Positions 1-10,300 of a stretch of DNA of 64,000 bases are shown here, in pieces. This stretch comes from Verrucomicrobiota bacterium (lineage in GTDB: Bacteria; Verrucomicrobiota; Verrucomicrobiia; Opitutales; UBA953). How positions within the stretch are numbered: position 1 is the stretch's first letter; each line of letters starts with the position of its first letter. The stretch spans positions 1 to 64,000 of the forward strand of contig JAURLX010000018.1 in NCBI GenBank assembly GCA_030830965.1. Reading direction: 5' to 3'. A program made the translations under genes and the position numbers. The notes under the pieces are model-generated. The model did no database searches. It was not told the DNA's origin and saw only the letters and a program-made list of their open reading frames with translations.

Positions 1-3000
1 ACGCGGGACGTCCCCCGTGCCGTTGTAGTCGGCGAAGTCGACGCCGCCGTAGAAGACCTTCCTCTGCACCTTGCCGCTGAGGAAGTGCAGCTCGGCGACC
101 ATGGCGACGGCGTCACCGTGGGCGCCCCAGCCGCCGACGGCACCGAGGAAGTGGATGCGGTTGGCGACCGAGCCGATGGGTATCTCCACTTTCGACGGGA
201 AGGACTTAGAGTAAGCCCCTTTGAAGGCACCGCCCTTGAGCACGATCACGTTCAGGCCGTCCTTGGAATCCTTGGGGTCCACCACCTTGTAAGGGACGCC
301 ATTGGACTGGACCTGTCCGAACTGCGCGAAAGGCAGCGTGTCCCGCTTGGCCTCCTTGCTGGCGTAGAGCCCGGTCGTGGTCGAGGCGGTGAAGACCGGC
401 CCGAGGTCGAGCAGGCGGAACCGCCCGACCGTCACGCCCTCGGCGCGCACGGCGACGCTGCGGAGGTAGGCGATGACGTTGCGCAGGCCTTCGGCCCCAA
501 GGGACTCGAAGCCCTCGGGCATGAGCGAGTTCGGGGACTTGGCGCGCTCGGCGATGTCGGCGACCCTGAGCTCGGCGGACTGACCGCCCGGAAGCTTGAG
601 CTTCACGAAGGTCGGATTTTCGCTGGCGATGAGCGCTGAATACTGCGAGCCGTCCTTCATGCGGATGTTCCAGGTGCGGTGCTCGTCATCGACCATGCGG
701 TTGGGGTCGACGATATGCACGAGCATCTCGGCCGGAGGATGCGAACCGATGCCCTGCAGGTTGGGTCCGAACTCGTTGCCTTGGTCGCCGATCTTGTGGC
801 AGACGGCGCAGGCGGCCAGGAAGACTTCCTTGCCCTTGGCCATGTCGCCCGGCTTTTCGACCTCGGGACGGAGGCGGGACACGAGGTCGTCCTTGGCGGG
901 GCTGCTGCCGGCGTTGAGCTTGGCTAGGACGGCCTCGGCGCGCCTGGAGACGGCGGAGTCAGGATGACGGATGAGCTGCGAGGTCTGGAGGGGACCCAGC
1001 TGCATCGGGGAGATCGACCTGGCCTCCAGGGCGTTGAGCAGCAACGTGGCCCATTCGGCACGGCTCACGAGCGCGTTGAAGATGGCCGTACGCAGGAGTC
1101 CGGCGGACTTCGGGAAGGCGGCCGCGAGGACGGAGCCGTAGGAGAGGTCGCCGCTGGCGGAAAGGGCCTCGACGATCGCGCCTCCGACGGCGTCGGAAGC
1201 CGACCCTGAGAGGGCCGCGGTGAGAGCGGGACGGACCGAGGCGTCGGTGTTGCGCAGCGCAACGAGCGTACGGGCTGCGGACACGCGTGAATCGGCGGGG
1301 ACCGATGGGTCCGTGAGCGCCGGGATGAGACGCTTCACCAGCGGGGTCAGTTCGGCGTTCAAAGAACCATCGGTGATCCAAGAGGCCGCCACGGATGCGG
1401 CGGAAGAGGCGACCGATGCGTCGGCGGAAAGGAGTCGACGGAAAGCATCGCGGACGGAACCGAGGTCGGACGGCGCCGCGATGCGACGCAGGGCGATCTC
1501 GCGCAGAAGCGCGGAGACCAGCGTCGCGTCCTTGGAGCCGGCGGCGGCACGGACGACCTTGGCGGCGGCGTCGGGAGAAAGCGTGGCGGCGAGGGAGACG
1601 GCGAATTCGACCTTGGCCGGCGCCTTGCCGGCGAGCATCACCTCCAGCGTCGAGGCGGGATTGGCCGAAGCGGCAGCCGTGGCGGCGGCGGCTTCATGGG
1701 CGTTGGCCCAGGTCGACAGCAGGAGCGATCCCGCTTCGGCGTCGAACTCGGCGGCGCCCATCGCCCGGAGCGCGGCAAGACGTACGCGGTCATCCGGGTC
1801 GGTCACGCCGGCGCGGAGGGCGGCGGCGGGCAGGCTGATGCGTCCGGCCTCGGCGACGAGGAAGGCGTTCTTGCGCACGGCGGCGGAAGCGTCCGTGGCC
1901 ATGGTGGCGAGCAGACCGGGCTCCAGTCGGTCGAGCCGTTGGAGCGCCCACAGGGCCAGCACACGGGCCTCAGGCAGGCCATTGGAACGGGCCAGGGCGT
2001 TGAGGGGGCCGGTGGCGGAGGCCTGCAGCCCGGCATCACGCTCCATGAGCGAGCGCATCGCGTTGAATCGGACGACCTTGTTGGGATGGCTGAAGGCGGC
2101 GACGAGAGCGCCGACGTCGGTCTTGGAGAGGTCGGGATGCGAGAGCGTCTTGGCCTCGTCATGCTGAATCCGCCAGATGCGTCCGAAATAGTGCTCACGG
2201 TCGGGGCGGACGGAGGCGCCCGACTTTGAATGTAGCGGACCGCGGGTGTCGTTGTGGGCGACGACGGGTGTGTAGAAGTCGAGGACGTAGAGCGCGCCAT
2301 CGGGGCCGAACTGCAACGCAATGGGACAGAACCAGTGGTCCATGGAACGCAGCCACTCCCGGTCCTTCAGCAGGAGCTCTCCGGTGAACGTGCCGCCGCC
2401 GGGGACGAGCCTCTCGTGGTGGATGATGTCGAGGATCGGTTCCGTGATGAAGATCGTGTCGCGGTAGGCGTCGGGCCAGGCTCCGTGCTCCTGCACCGTC
2501 ACCGCGCAGGCGGCGGTGTAGAATCCGACCTGGTCGATCTGCAGCAGCGGAGCGCGATCGGGCAGGTCGGCGCGGATGACGGGTCGGCGCGGGTTGACCG
2601 CGTTGAAGGCCTTGGCGGGCGTGCCCGGGGCCTTGGCGAGGATGGATTCCGGCAGCACGACGTGCTGGATCGGGTTACCGTTGGTGGCCTTGCCATGGTA
2701 GAGCTCCATGTCGGAGGTCACCTCATTGCCGAAACTGTTGCCGCCCTGGGAGGCGATCTGCTCGATGGCGGAGCCGTCGGGACGGAAGCGGAAGGTCCCG
2801 GGGGACAGACGGACCTTGCGCTCAGGAGCGGAAGCCGGGAAGACCTCGCCGCCGCCGCCGTTGCTGGCGTAGACCCAGCCGTCGGGGGCCAGGATAAAGT
2901 GATTGGCGACGAAGTGCGTGTCGCCGGGCGTGAAGCCGCCGTAGAGCACCTGCTCCTTGTCCGCCTTGCCGTCGCCGTCGGTGTCGCGGAGCCAGACGAT

Positions 3001-4146
3001 GTGCGGCTGGCAGACCACGATCACGCCGTCGCGGTAGTGGCAGAAACCCGTGATGAGCTCGAGCCCCTCGTGGAAGATCTGCTTCTTGTCGGCCACGCCG
3101 TCGCCGTCGGTGTCGACGAGCACGCTGATCTTGTCCTGAGCCGGACGGTCGTAGCTGCCGGGCATGAGCACCCCGCCCTCCTTCCAGGCCTCGGCGTTGA
3201 GAGGACGGCGGCCGTTGGGATACTCGGGCGTCTCGGCGACCCACAGGCGTCCGCGCTCGTCCCACTGCATCGCGATGGGCTTGTTGATGAGCGGTTCCGC
3301 GGCCACCAGCGTGGCCTTGAAGCCGGGCTGCATCTGGAAGGCGGCGGCCTCCTGAGCCGGACGTGCCGGACCGCCGGCGGGATAGCGTAGGTCGACGAGG
3401 TCGGCCGGCACGCAGAGCGCATCGACGTCGGAGAGCCGGGCCGTCCAGGCCACCGCGCGCTTGATGAACGTGCGGTAGCTGAGGTGGGAATAGGTGGCGG
3501 GATTGCCGCCCTGCAGGAAGACCGCGGCGCGATGCTTGCCGGAGTCATGCAGCCAGGCCTGAGGCTGGATGTCGTAGATCGAGGCGCGCGTCTCATCGGC
3601 GGTGATGTTCTTGCGGTTGGCGGAGACCTTGGAGGTGAACGAAGCGGCCAGGACATCGATCTTCTCGGTCAGAGCGAGGTCGAAGACCGTGTCGTCGAGC
3701 AGGTCGAACGTGGAGGCGTCCTTGAGCACCGGATGGGCGCCGGTGCGGATGTTCAGCATCATCAGATTGCGGAACTTGCGGCTCTCAGCCGTCCAGCCGC
3801 CGCCGAGGACATTGCGACCCCACTCCGCGTCGCCGCCGGCGATGCCGCCGTAGACCGACACCACGCCCTTGCCGGCGGCCGCATGGGCGGCGACGGCGTC
3901 CTGAGCGGACTTGGGCAGCGCCTTGAAAGCCGAGGCGTGCAGCACAATGACGTCGTGGCCGGATCTGCCGGGAAGTTCGGCCGGCGTCGCCGCGGAAGCC
4001 TTGGCCGCCGATGTCGCCTCCAGCGACTTGACCAGCGGCCCGGAGACGGCCGGGTCGTCGCTGACGACGAGCACCTGGATGGGAGCGGCGCTGAGGACGG
4101 CGGCCAGGAAGGCCGGCGCCAGAAGGCGGGCGAAGCGGGGAAGCAT
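1..4146 (-). CDS. PVC-type membrane-bound dehydrogenase / cytochrome c fusion with N-terminal ThuA-like domain (partial, 3' end runs off left edge)
   Basis: The reverse-strand frame from ATG at 4146 (MLPRFARLLAPAFLAAVLSAAPIQVLVVSDDPAVSG...) reads open to the window edge, so it is absent from the ORF track. Signal peptide, ThuA-like region, propeller (QWDERGRLWVAETPEYPNG, DTDGDGVADK), HEAT-like region, haem motif CAVCH near 800, then a C-terminal CBM-like stretch. Confidence 0.85.
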   Translation of the reverse strand, partial: MLPRFARLLAPAFLAAVLSAAPIQVLVVSDDPAVSGPLVKSLEATSAAKASAATPAELPGRSGHDVIVLHASAFKALPKSAQDAVAAHAAAGKGVVSVYGGIAGGDAEWGRNVLGGGWTAESRKFRNLMMLNIRTGAHPVLKDASTFDLLDDTVFDLALTEKIDVLAASFTSKVSANRKNITADETRASIYDIQPQAWLHDSGKHRAAVFLQGGNPATYSHLSYRTFIKRAVAWTARLSDVDALCVPADLVDLRYPAGGPARPAQEAAAFQMQPGFKATLVAAEPLINKPIAMQWDERGRLWVAETPEYPNGRRPLNAEAWKEGGVLMPGSYDRPAQDKISVLVDTDGDGVADKKQIFHEGLELITGFCHYRDGVIVVCQPHIVWLRDTDGDGKADKEQVLYGGFTPGDTHFVANHFILAPDGWVYASNGGGGEVFPASAPERKVRLSPGTFRFRPDGSAIEQIASQGGNSFGNEVTSDMELYHGKATNGNPIQHVVLPESILAKAPGTPAKAFNAVNPRRPVIRADLPDRAPLLQIDQVGFYTAACAVTVQEHGAWPDAYRDTIFITEPILDIIHHERLVPGGGTFTGELLLKDREWLRSMDHWFCPIALQFGPDGALYVLDFYTPVVAHNDTRGPLHSKSGASVRPDREHYFGRIWRIQHDEAKTLSHPDLSKTDVGALVAAFSHPNKVVRFNAMRSLMERDAGLQASATGPLNALARSNGLPEARVLALWALQRLDRLEPGLLATMATDASAAVRKNAFLVAEAGRISLPAAALRAGVTDPDDRVRLAALRAMGAAEFDAEAGSLLLSTWANAHEAAAATAAASANPASTLEVMLAGKAPAKVEFAVSLAATLSPDAAAKVVRAAAGSKDATLVSALLREIALRRIAAPSDLGSVRDAFRRLLSADASVASSAASVAASWITDGSLNAELTPLVKRLIPALTDPSVPADSRVSAARTLVALRNTDASVRPALTAALSGSASDAVGGAIVEALSASGDLSYGSVLAAAFPKSAGLLRTAIFNALVSRAEWATLLLNALEARSISPMQLGPLQTSQLIRHPDSAVSRRAEAVLAKLNAGSSPAKDDLVSRLRPEVEKPGDMAKGKEVFLAACAVCHKIGDQGNEFGPNLQGIGSHPPAEMLVHIVDPNRMVDDEHRTWNIRMKDGSQYSALIASENPTFVKLKLPGGQSAELRVADIAERAKSPNSLMPEGFESLGAEGLRNVIAYLRSVAVRAEGVTVGRFRLLDLGPVFTASTTTGLYASKEAKRDTLPFAQFGQVQSNGVPYKVVDPKDSKDGLNVIVLKGGAFKGAYSKSFPSKVEIPIGSVANRIHFLGAVGGWGAHGDAVAMVAELHFLSGKVQRKVFYGGVDFADYNGTGDVPR

Positions 4147-4234
4147 GCCCTGAAGTTAGACGACCCCACCCCGCCCTCAATCCCTGACTTCACCCCTCAC
4201 CGCAACCCTCCCCCTCTCAGACGCACATCGGCGC

Positions 4235-5170
4235 TCAGGAAGCCCGTCCGGATGACCGCAGGACCCTGAATTGCGAGGGGGCGTGCCCGGTGCTCCGCTT
4301 GAAGGCGGCCGCGAAGCTGTTGCCGTTGGCGAAACCCACCTGCCGGGCTACCGCCTCAAGCTTGATGTCCGACTCTCCGACCAGCCGGATGGCCTGCTGG
4401 ATGCGCAGGTGCGTAAGATGGTTCATGGGCGTGCGGCCGATCTCCTTCAGACAGAGACGTCGCAGGTGCTCGAAGCTCAGGCCGGAGGCGCGGGCCAGCG
4501 TCCGCATGTCCCAGGGGTCGGCCAGCCGCGACTGGACCAGGTCCCAGAGCCGCATCAGACGTTCATCGCCACGGAAGCTGCCCGCGAACCCGCGTACGTA
4601 ATCGTAGACGAGCTCCAGCCACTGGTGGACACGGCGCGAGGATCCCGCTCCCGCGGCCTCGGCCATGAGACCTTCGACCGCCGCGCGGAAGGGACCCGGA
4701 TCGAACTCCGCGAGCACCGGCGAGCCCGCGCGGAAGATCGTGCTGGAGCGGACTCCGCCGGAGAAACGCACCCAGGCGAACTCCCAGCGCTTGCCGCGCC
4801 CCATGCGGAAACGGTTGCGCAATCCTGCGGGCAGCAGGCAAGCCTGCCCGGGAGGCAAAGCGCGCCAACGACCGTCCACCTGCACCTGTCCCTGCCCGCC
4901 CAGCCCCACCATGAAGAAGGCCCCGCTCTGCCGATCACGGACGACCTCATAGGGAGGCAGCATCTCGGCCACGCCCAGATGGGCGATCTCGAAGAGCGCC
5001 AGCTCACGGCATGGCACCCCGCCTCGCACCCAGGGCCGGGCGTCGGCCGACACGTCGGCCACGACCGCACGACGTCGCGAACGCGGATTCTCGATGTCCG
5101 TTTCAAGGGGGCGGACTTGCGTCTCGCTGTGGGGTTTTGGTTCGCTCTTCGCGGCCACGGGACTTTGCAT
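4235..5170 (-). CDS. AraC family transcriptional regulator
   Basis: ORF of 311 aa; N-terminal cupin-like sensor region and C-terminal double HTH (ARASGLSFEHLRRLCLKEIGRTPMNHLTHLRIQQAIRLVGESDIKLEAVARQVGFANGNSFAAAFKRSTGHAPSQFR). Start codon uncertain. Confidence 0.9.
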   Translation of the reverse strand: MQSPVAAKSEPKPHSETQVRPLETDIENPRSRRRAVVADVSADARPWVRGGVPCRELALFEIAHLGVAEMLPPYEVVRDRQSGAFFMVGLGGQGQVQVDGRWRALPPGQACLLPAGLRNRFRMGRGKRWEFAWVRFSGGVRSSTIFRAGSPVLAEFDPGPFRAAVEGLMAEAAGAGSSRRVHQWLELVYDYVRGFAGSFRGDERLMRLWDLVQSRLADPWDMRTLARASGLSFEHLRRLCLKEIGRTPMNHLTHLRIQQAIRLVGESDIKLEAVARQVGFANGNSFAAAFKRSTGHAPSQFRVLRSSGRAS

Positions 5171-5229
5171 AGCCGGCAGTCCGACGCTGGCAACCCCCGG
5201 CTCGGCGCACCTTCCAACCCACCCTCACG

Positions 5230-6102
5230 ATGCCCAACCCCTGGACCGGAAAAGGAAACCCCTACACGCGCGAGGAGGTGCTCGAGCGCCTGCGCGCGAC
5301 CAAGTCGGCCGGCCGGCCGATCATCGCCGCCGGGGCCGGCACCGGCATCTCGGCCAAGTTCATCGAGAAGGGCGGCGCCGACCTCGTCATCGTCTACAAC
5401 TCCGGCCGCTTCCGCATGGCCGGGCACGGCTCCACCGCGGGCATGATGGCCTACGGCGATGCCAACGCCGTGGCCATGGAGATCGGCGAATACGAGGTGC
5501 TCCCCGTCGTCGAGGAGATCCCCGTGATCTGCGGCGTGCACTGCACCGACCCCCGGCGCCGCATGTGGCACTGGCTCGGCAAGGTGAAGGACATGGGCTT
5601 CTCCGGCATCAACAACTTCCCCACACACACCATCGTCGACGGCAAGTTCCGCCAGGTGCTCGAGGAGACCGGGATGAGCGTGAAGAAGGAGTTCGAGACC
5701 GTGGCCCTCGCCCGCAAGATGGGTCTCTTCACCATCGTCTACGTCGGCTCTCCCGCCGAATCGAAGGCCATGGCCGAGGCCGGCGCCGACGTCATCATCG
5801 CCCACGTGGGCACCACGGTCGGCGGCTCGATCGGCGTGACCAACGCCACCATGACCCTGCCGGACGCCGCCAAGGCGACCCAGGAGATCATCGACGCCGC
5901 CAAGGGCGTGCGCGACGACCTCATCTTCCTCAGCCACGGTGGTCCGATCAACACGCCCGATGACGCCGCCTACATCAACGAGCACACGGACTGCGACGGC
6001 TTCGTGGGCGCCTCGAGCCTCGAGCGCATGGCGGTGGAGCAGTCCCTCACCGACCTCACGAAGCGCTTCAAGCAGATCCCGGTGAAGCGTAAGTTCTTCT
6101 GA
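5230..6102 (+). CDS. phosphoenolpyruvate hydrolase family protein (TIM-barrel, PF09370-like)
   Basis: 290 aa; PIIAAGAGTGISAKFIEKGGADLVIVYNSGRFRMAGHGSTAGMMAYGDANAVAMEIG is typical of the family. Confidence 0.9.
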   Translation: MPNPWTGKGNPYTREEVLERLRATKSAGRPIIAAGAGTGISAKFIEKGGADLVIVYNSGRFRMAGHGSTAGMMAYGDANAVAMEIGEYEVLPVVEEIPVICGVHCTDPRRRMWHWLGKVKDMGFSGINNFPTHTIVDGKFRQVLEETGMSVKKEFETVALARKMGLFTIVYVGSPAESKAMAEAGADVIIAHVGTTVGGSIGVTNATMTLPDAAKATQEIIDAAKGVRDDLIFLSHGGPINTPDDAAYINEHTDCDGFVGASSLERMAVEQSLTDLTKRFKQIPVKRKFF

Positions 6103-6106
6103 ACCC

Positions 6107-7312
6107 ATGGCTACGATTGCGGTTCTCGGCACGCTTGATTCCAAGGGCGAGGAGCACGCGTTCATCGCCGCGCTGATCAACAGGCTTGGCCACCGGCCGC
6201 TCCTGATCGACGTCGGCACCGGAGCGCCGCCATCGATGAAGCCCGACGTCACCCGCGAGGAGGTCGCGGCCGCGGCCGGCATCGACCTGGCCGCGCTCAT
6301 CGCCCGCCAAGACCGCGGCGAATGCGTCGTCGCCATGACCAAGGCCGCGCCGGTCATGCTCGCCAAGCTGGCCGCCGAAGGGCGCATCCAAGGCGTCATC
6401 TCGCTCGGCGGAGGCGGAGGCACGGCCATCGCCACCGCCGCCATGCGCGCCCTGCCCCTCGGCTTCCCCAAGTTGATGGTCTCCACCTTGGCCGCCGGCA
6501 ACGTGGCGCCCTACCTCGGCACCAAGGACATCACGATGATGCCGAGCATCGCCGACGTCGCCGGGCTGAACCGCCTTTCCAAGGTCATCTTCACCCGCGC
6601 CGCCGGCGCCATCTGCGGCATGGTGGGCCTGGAGCCCGAAACTGGGTCGACACGCCCCCTGGTGGTCGCAAGCCAGTTCGGCAACACGACCGCCTGCGTC
6701 ACCGAGGCCAAGAAGGTCCTCGAGGCCGCGGGCTACGAGGTGCTCGTCTTCGCGGCCACCGGCACCGGCGGCCGCATCATGGAGTCCGTCATCGAGAGCG
6801 GTATGGCCGCCGGCGTGCTTGACGTAACCACCACCGAGTGGGCCGACGAGCTCGTCGGCGGCGTGCTCAACGCCGGACCCGAGCGCATGGACGCCGCGGC
6901 CAAGGCCAAGGTGCCGGCCGTCATCGCTCCCGGATGCCTGGACATGGTGAACTTCGGCGAGATGGCCTCCGTGCCGGCGAAGTTCAAGGGCCGTAATTTC
7001 TACGTGCACAATCCTCAGGTGACCCTGATGCGCACGACCAAGGAAGAGTGCGCCGAGCTCGGTCGCATCATCGCGGAGAAGGCCGAAGCCTGCACGGCGG
7101 GCGCCACCGTGCTCATCCCGCGCAAGGCCATCAGCGTGATTTCCGCGCCCGGAAAGCCCTTCCATGACGCGGACGCGGACGCGGCCCTGTTCGGCGCCCT
7201 TCAGGACGGCTGCAAGCGGACCCCCGTCAAGGAATTCGACCTGGAGATCAATGACCCGTCCTTCGCCCGCGCCTGCGCCGAGGAACTGATCCGGCTGCTC
7301 GGCAGGTCCTGA
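6107..7312 (+). CDS. Tm-1-like ATP-binding domain protein (UPF0261 family)
   Basis: 401 aa; IAVLGTLDSKGEEHAFIAALINRLGHRPLLIDVGTG and GVISLGGGGGTAIATAAMRALPLGFPKLMVSTLAAGNVAPYLGTKDITMMPSIADVAGLN. Confidence 0.92.
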   Translation: MATIAVLGTLDSKGEEHAFIAALINRLGHRPLLIDVGTGAPPSMKPDVTREEVAAAAGIDLAALIARQDRGECVVAMTKAAPVMLAKLAAEGRIQGVISLGGGGGTAIATAAMRALPLGFPKLMVSTLAAGNVAPYLGTKDITMMPSIADVAGLNRLSKVIFTRAAGAICGMVGLEPETGSTRPLVVASQFGNTTACVTEAKKVLEAAGYEVLVFAATGTGGRIMESVIESGMAAGVLDVTTTEWADELVGGVLNAGPERMDAAAKAKVPAVIAPGCLDMVNFGEMASVPAKFKGRNFYVHNPQVTLMRTTKEECAELGRIIAEKAEACTAGATVLIPRKAISVISAPGKPFHDADADAALFGALQDGCKRTPVKEFDLEINDPSFARACAEELIRLLGRS

Positions 7313-7336
7313 ACGAGACAGTCCCTGCCGCCGGAC

Positions 7337-10300
7337 TCATCTGCCCAGTTCCGCGGCCGTCCAAGGCGCGCTTCGTCCGCCGGACGACTCGCGCACGGCC
7401 TTCACTTGCGAGGCCGTCACCGGCGGAGCCGCATTGCCGAATGCGGTGCGAACGTAGGTCAGGACATCAGCCAGTTGCTGGTCGTCGAGGCCCATGGGGG
7501 GCATGGGCACCACGCCGTAGACCTTGCCCTGGACAGTGACGGGGCCCGAAAGTCCGTGGATGGTCAGCCTGATGAGGGCGAGCGGATCCCCGGCGACCCA
7601 CTCGCTCCTCGCGAGCGGGGGGTAGACGCCGGTCAGACCCTGGCCCGCGGCCTGATGGCAATTGAGACAGAGAGCCTCGTAGATGGCCTGACCGGGCGGG
7701 ACGACGGCGGGAGCGCTGCCGGCGATTTTTCCAAGATAGGCGGCCTGGGCCGCTGGCAGATCCTTGGCCAGCCCATCCGAGGCAGGAAGCAGGTGACGCA
7801 CGGTCTGCCGGAGCGCATAATCCAGGAACTTGTCGGCGGGCTTCTCCGATGCGGCGAGCGCAGAGCGCAAGGAGGCCCGTCCGCCCACATGACTGAGCGC
7901 CACCACGGACTCGAGGCGCACGCGCGGGTGCTCGTCGGCGGCCGCCCTCACCAGGCGGGATTGGGCATCAGGGAGCCGATCAGCCCACTCCCCGACGGCT
8001 CGGGCCGCGTAGGCGCGGACACGGAAGTCGACGGAGGACTGCAGACGGTCGAGCAGCGCCGGCCGGACGAGGCCGTGGGACTGGAGGACGCCGAGAGCCT
8101 CGAGGCACTGGACCTCGGACCGGTCGGGCGTGATGAAGTCGTCGACGGCCGAGGCGACGGCGGCCGAGGACCGGTAGAAGAGCAGCCGTCGGGCCTGGTA
8201 GCGCGTCCAACGCTCCGCGGAGCCTAGCTGCGCGAAAAGTCCGGCCTCGGACATCGACACGAGGTCGGGCTGCTTGACCGAGGAAAGCCCCTTGGCAGTG
8301 ATGCGCCAGATCCGTCCATGGGAACGGTCACGGCGGGGGTCGGCGTAGCTGGCTTGGTAATGGCCGATGACGGCATTGAACCAGTCGCAGGCGTAGAGCG
8401 CGCCGTCGGGACCGACGGAGACGTCCACCGGACGGAAGGCCTTGCTGCTGGAGACGACGGGACTGACGATCCGCTCGGTCTTGAAGCCCGCCCCGTCGTC
8501 GACGAAACGGTGCAGGTCGACCGTGTTGCCGAAGTAGCCTCCGATCAGGGCCGCGCCTTGAAGCTCCGGTGGCATGGCCCGCGTACCAAGGATGTCGATC
8601 GAGCTGGACTTCAACGGGGAGTCGAAGAGCGAATGCGTGCCGGCGTACTCGTCCGGGGTCTCGATGGCGCCCAGCCCGGGCAGGCTGTAGTAGCCCGCGA
8701 CACGGTCTCCGCTCTTATGGAAAGGCTGGAAGAAGTCGTCGAACGCCACGCCCCAGCAGTTGTGCCCCGCCTTGCCATACTGGAAGAACGGCTGGAGCCG
8801 CTGCCGTTTGTAGTCGTAGCGCATCAGGCCAGACTTCGGCAGGTTGACGACGCCACGGGGGGTCTCCACGCGGGTGATCGCGTGCAGCCCCTGGCTCATC
8901 CAGAGCGAACCGTCAGGACCGTGGCTGACGGAGTTCACCAGTTGATGCGTGTCGCCCACGCCGAAACCCGACATGAGTACGGTGGTCTCGTCGGCCCGGC
9001 CATCGCCGTCCTTGTCCGTGAGCAACAGCAACCGGTCGAAGTCGCAGACAAGGAGCGAGAGGTAGCCGTCCCGTTCGACCAGGGGCTCGACGCCTTGAAC
9101 CATCGTAAGGCCTTCGGCGAAACGCACCGATTTGTCGGCCCGGCCGTCGCCGTCGGTGTCCTCGAGACGCAAGATGTAATCCCGCGGCTTCACGCCCGGG
9201 ACGGCCTGAGGGTAGGTGGGCGAGCAGCAGACGTAGAGACGGCCCCTGGCGTCCCAGGCGAACTGGGTGGGCTTGGCGACCCCGAGCGATTCGTCGGCGA
9301 AGAGATTGACCTCGAACCCCTCGGCGACCTTGAACGTCGCCTGCTCTTCGGCGGCGGTCATGACCGCCTCCGTGCTCACGACCGGCCCGGCCTGCGGGGC
9401 GGGCTCCATCGAACTCTCTCCGCGGGCCAAGGCCTGGATGTGCCGGTCCCACGAGGACACGAGGGGTTTGTAGGCCTCGAAATTCTGCTTCAACGAGGGG
9501 GCCGGCCCGAAGCCCTTGCCGTAGTTCTGCGAAATCCGATCCCCGTAGACGAACGACCAGTTGGCCGGACGCCAGCAGTCAGCCCAGAGACGGTTCTTCT
9601 CGACGATGGCGGGGCGGAGCCGAGCGCCCAGCTCCTGTCCGTCGGGCAGGCCCAGCGCCCGGGCGACCTGTCGACCGACCGCCTGCAGCCCCTCGGCTGA
9701 AAGATGGAGCCCGTCCACGGACGGCAGGTCCATGGCCACTTTCGTCAGATCCACGAAGGGCAGCCCTCTCCGCCCGGCTATCTCGGCCACCGCGGCGGCG
9801 TACGCCTCGAGATCCTCGCGTCTGGCGTCGGTACGCAGGTCGGGCGGACGGGCGGAGCGCATGAAGCCCGATGGCGAAAGCAGGACGATGCGCGGGGTGT
9901 GGCGGCTCAGATCATCGAGCAGCTTATGGTAGTCGGCCTTGAACCTCGCGAGCCCTGCGACCCCCTGCAGCGCCTCGGCCTGCCCGAACTGGACCAGCAG
10001 GGTCGTCGCCCCGACGGCCTCCAGCTGCCCCTTCCACGGCCCGAAGTTGAGGTCGCGCCACTGCTCATGCACGGTGTCGGCCTCCCAGGCCATGGAGCGG
10101 AAGACGGGGTTGTCCGCCGCGAAGAAAGCGGCGAGTCGGGACTCGATCTCGCCGGAACGGGCTTCGCGTACGAGGTTCTCCTGGCCGATGAAGACCACGA
10201 CCTCGTCGCGGCCGAGGGTGAATCTGCCGTCCTTGAACGGCGGCGGCGGAACCCATCCCGTCCGCGGCTGGCCGAACCGGGAGACGACATCCTCGCGCGT

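Noticed and set aside
2254-3390. 378-aa plus-strand ORF
   Set aside because: Antisense to the left-edge cytochrome gene; Val/Gly/Asp-rich composition typical of spurious ORFs in GC-rich DNA.
4555-6501. 648-aa minus-strand ORF
   Set aside because: Antisense to the TIM-barrel/UPF0261 genes and out of frame with AraC; low-complexity translation, no recognisable domain.
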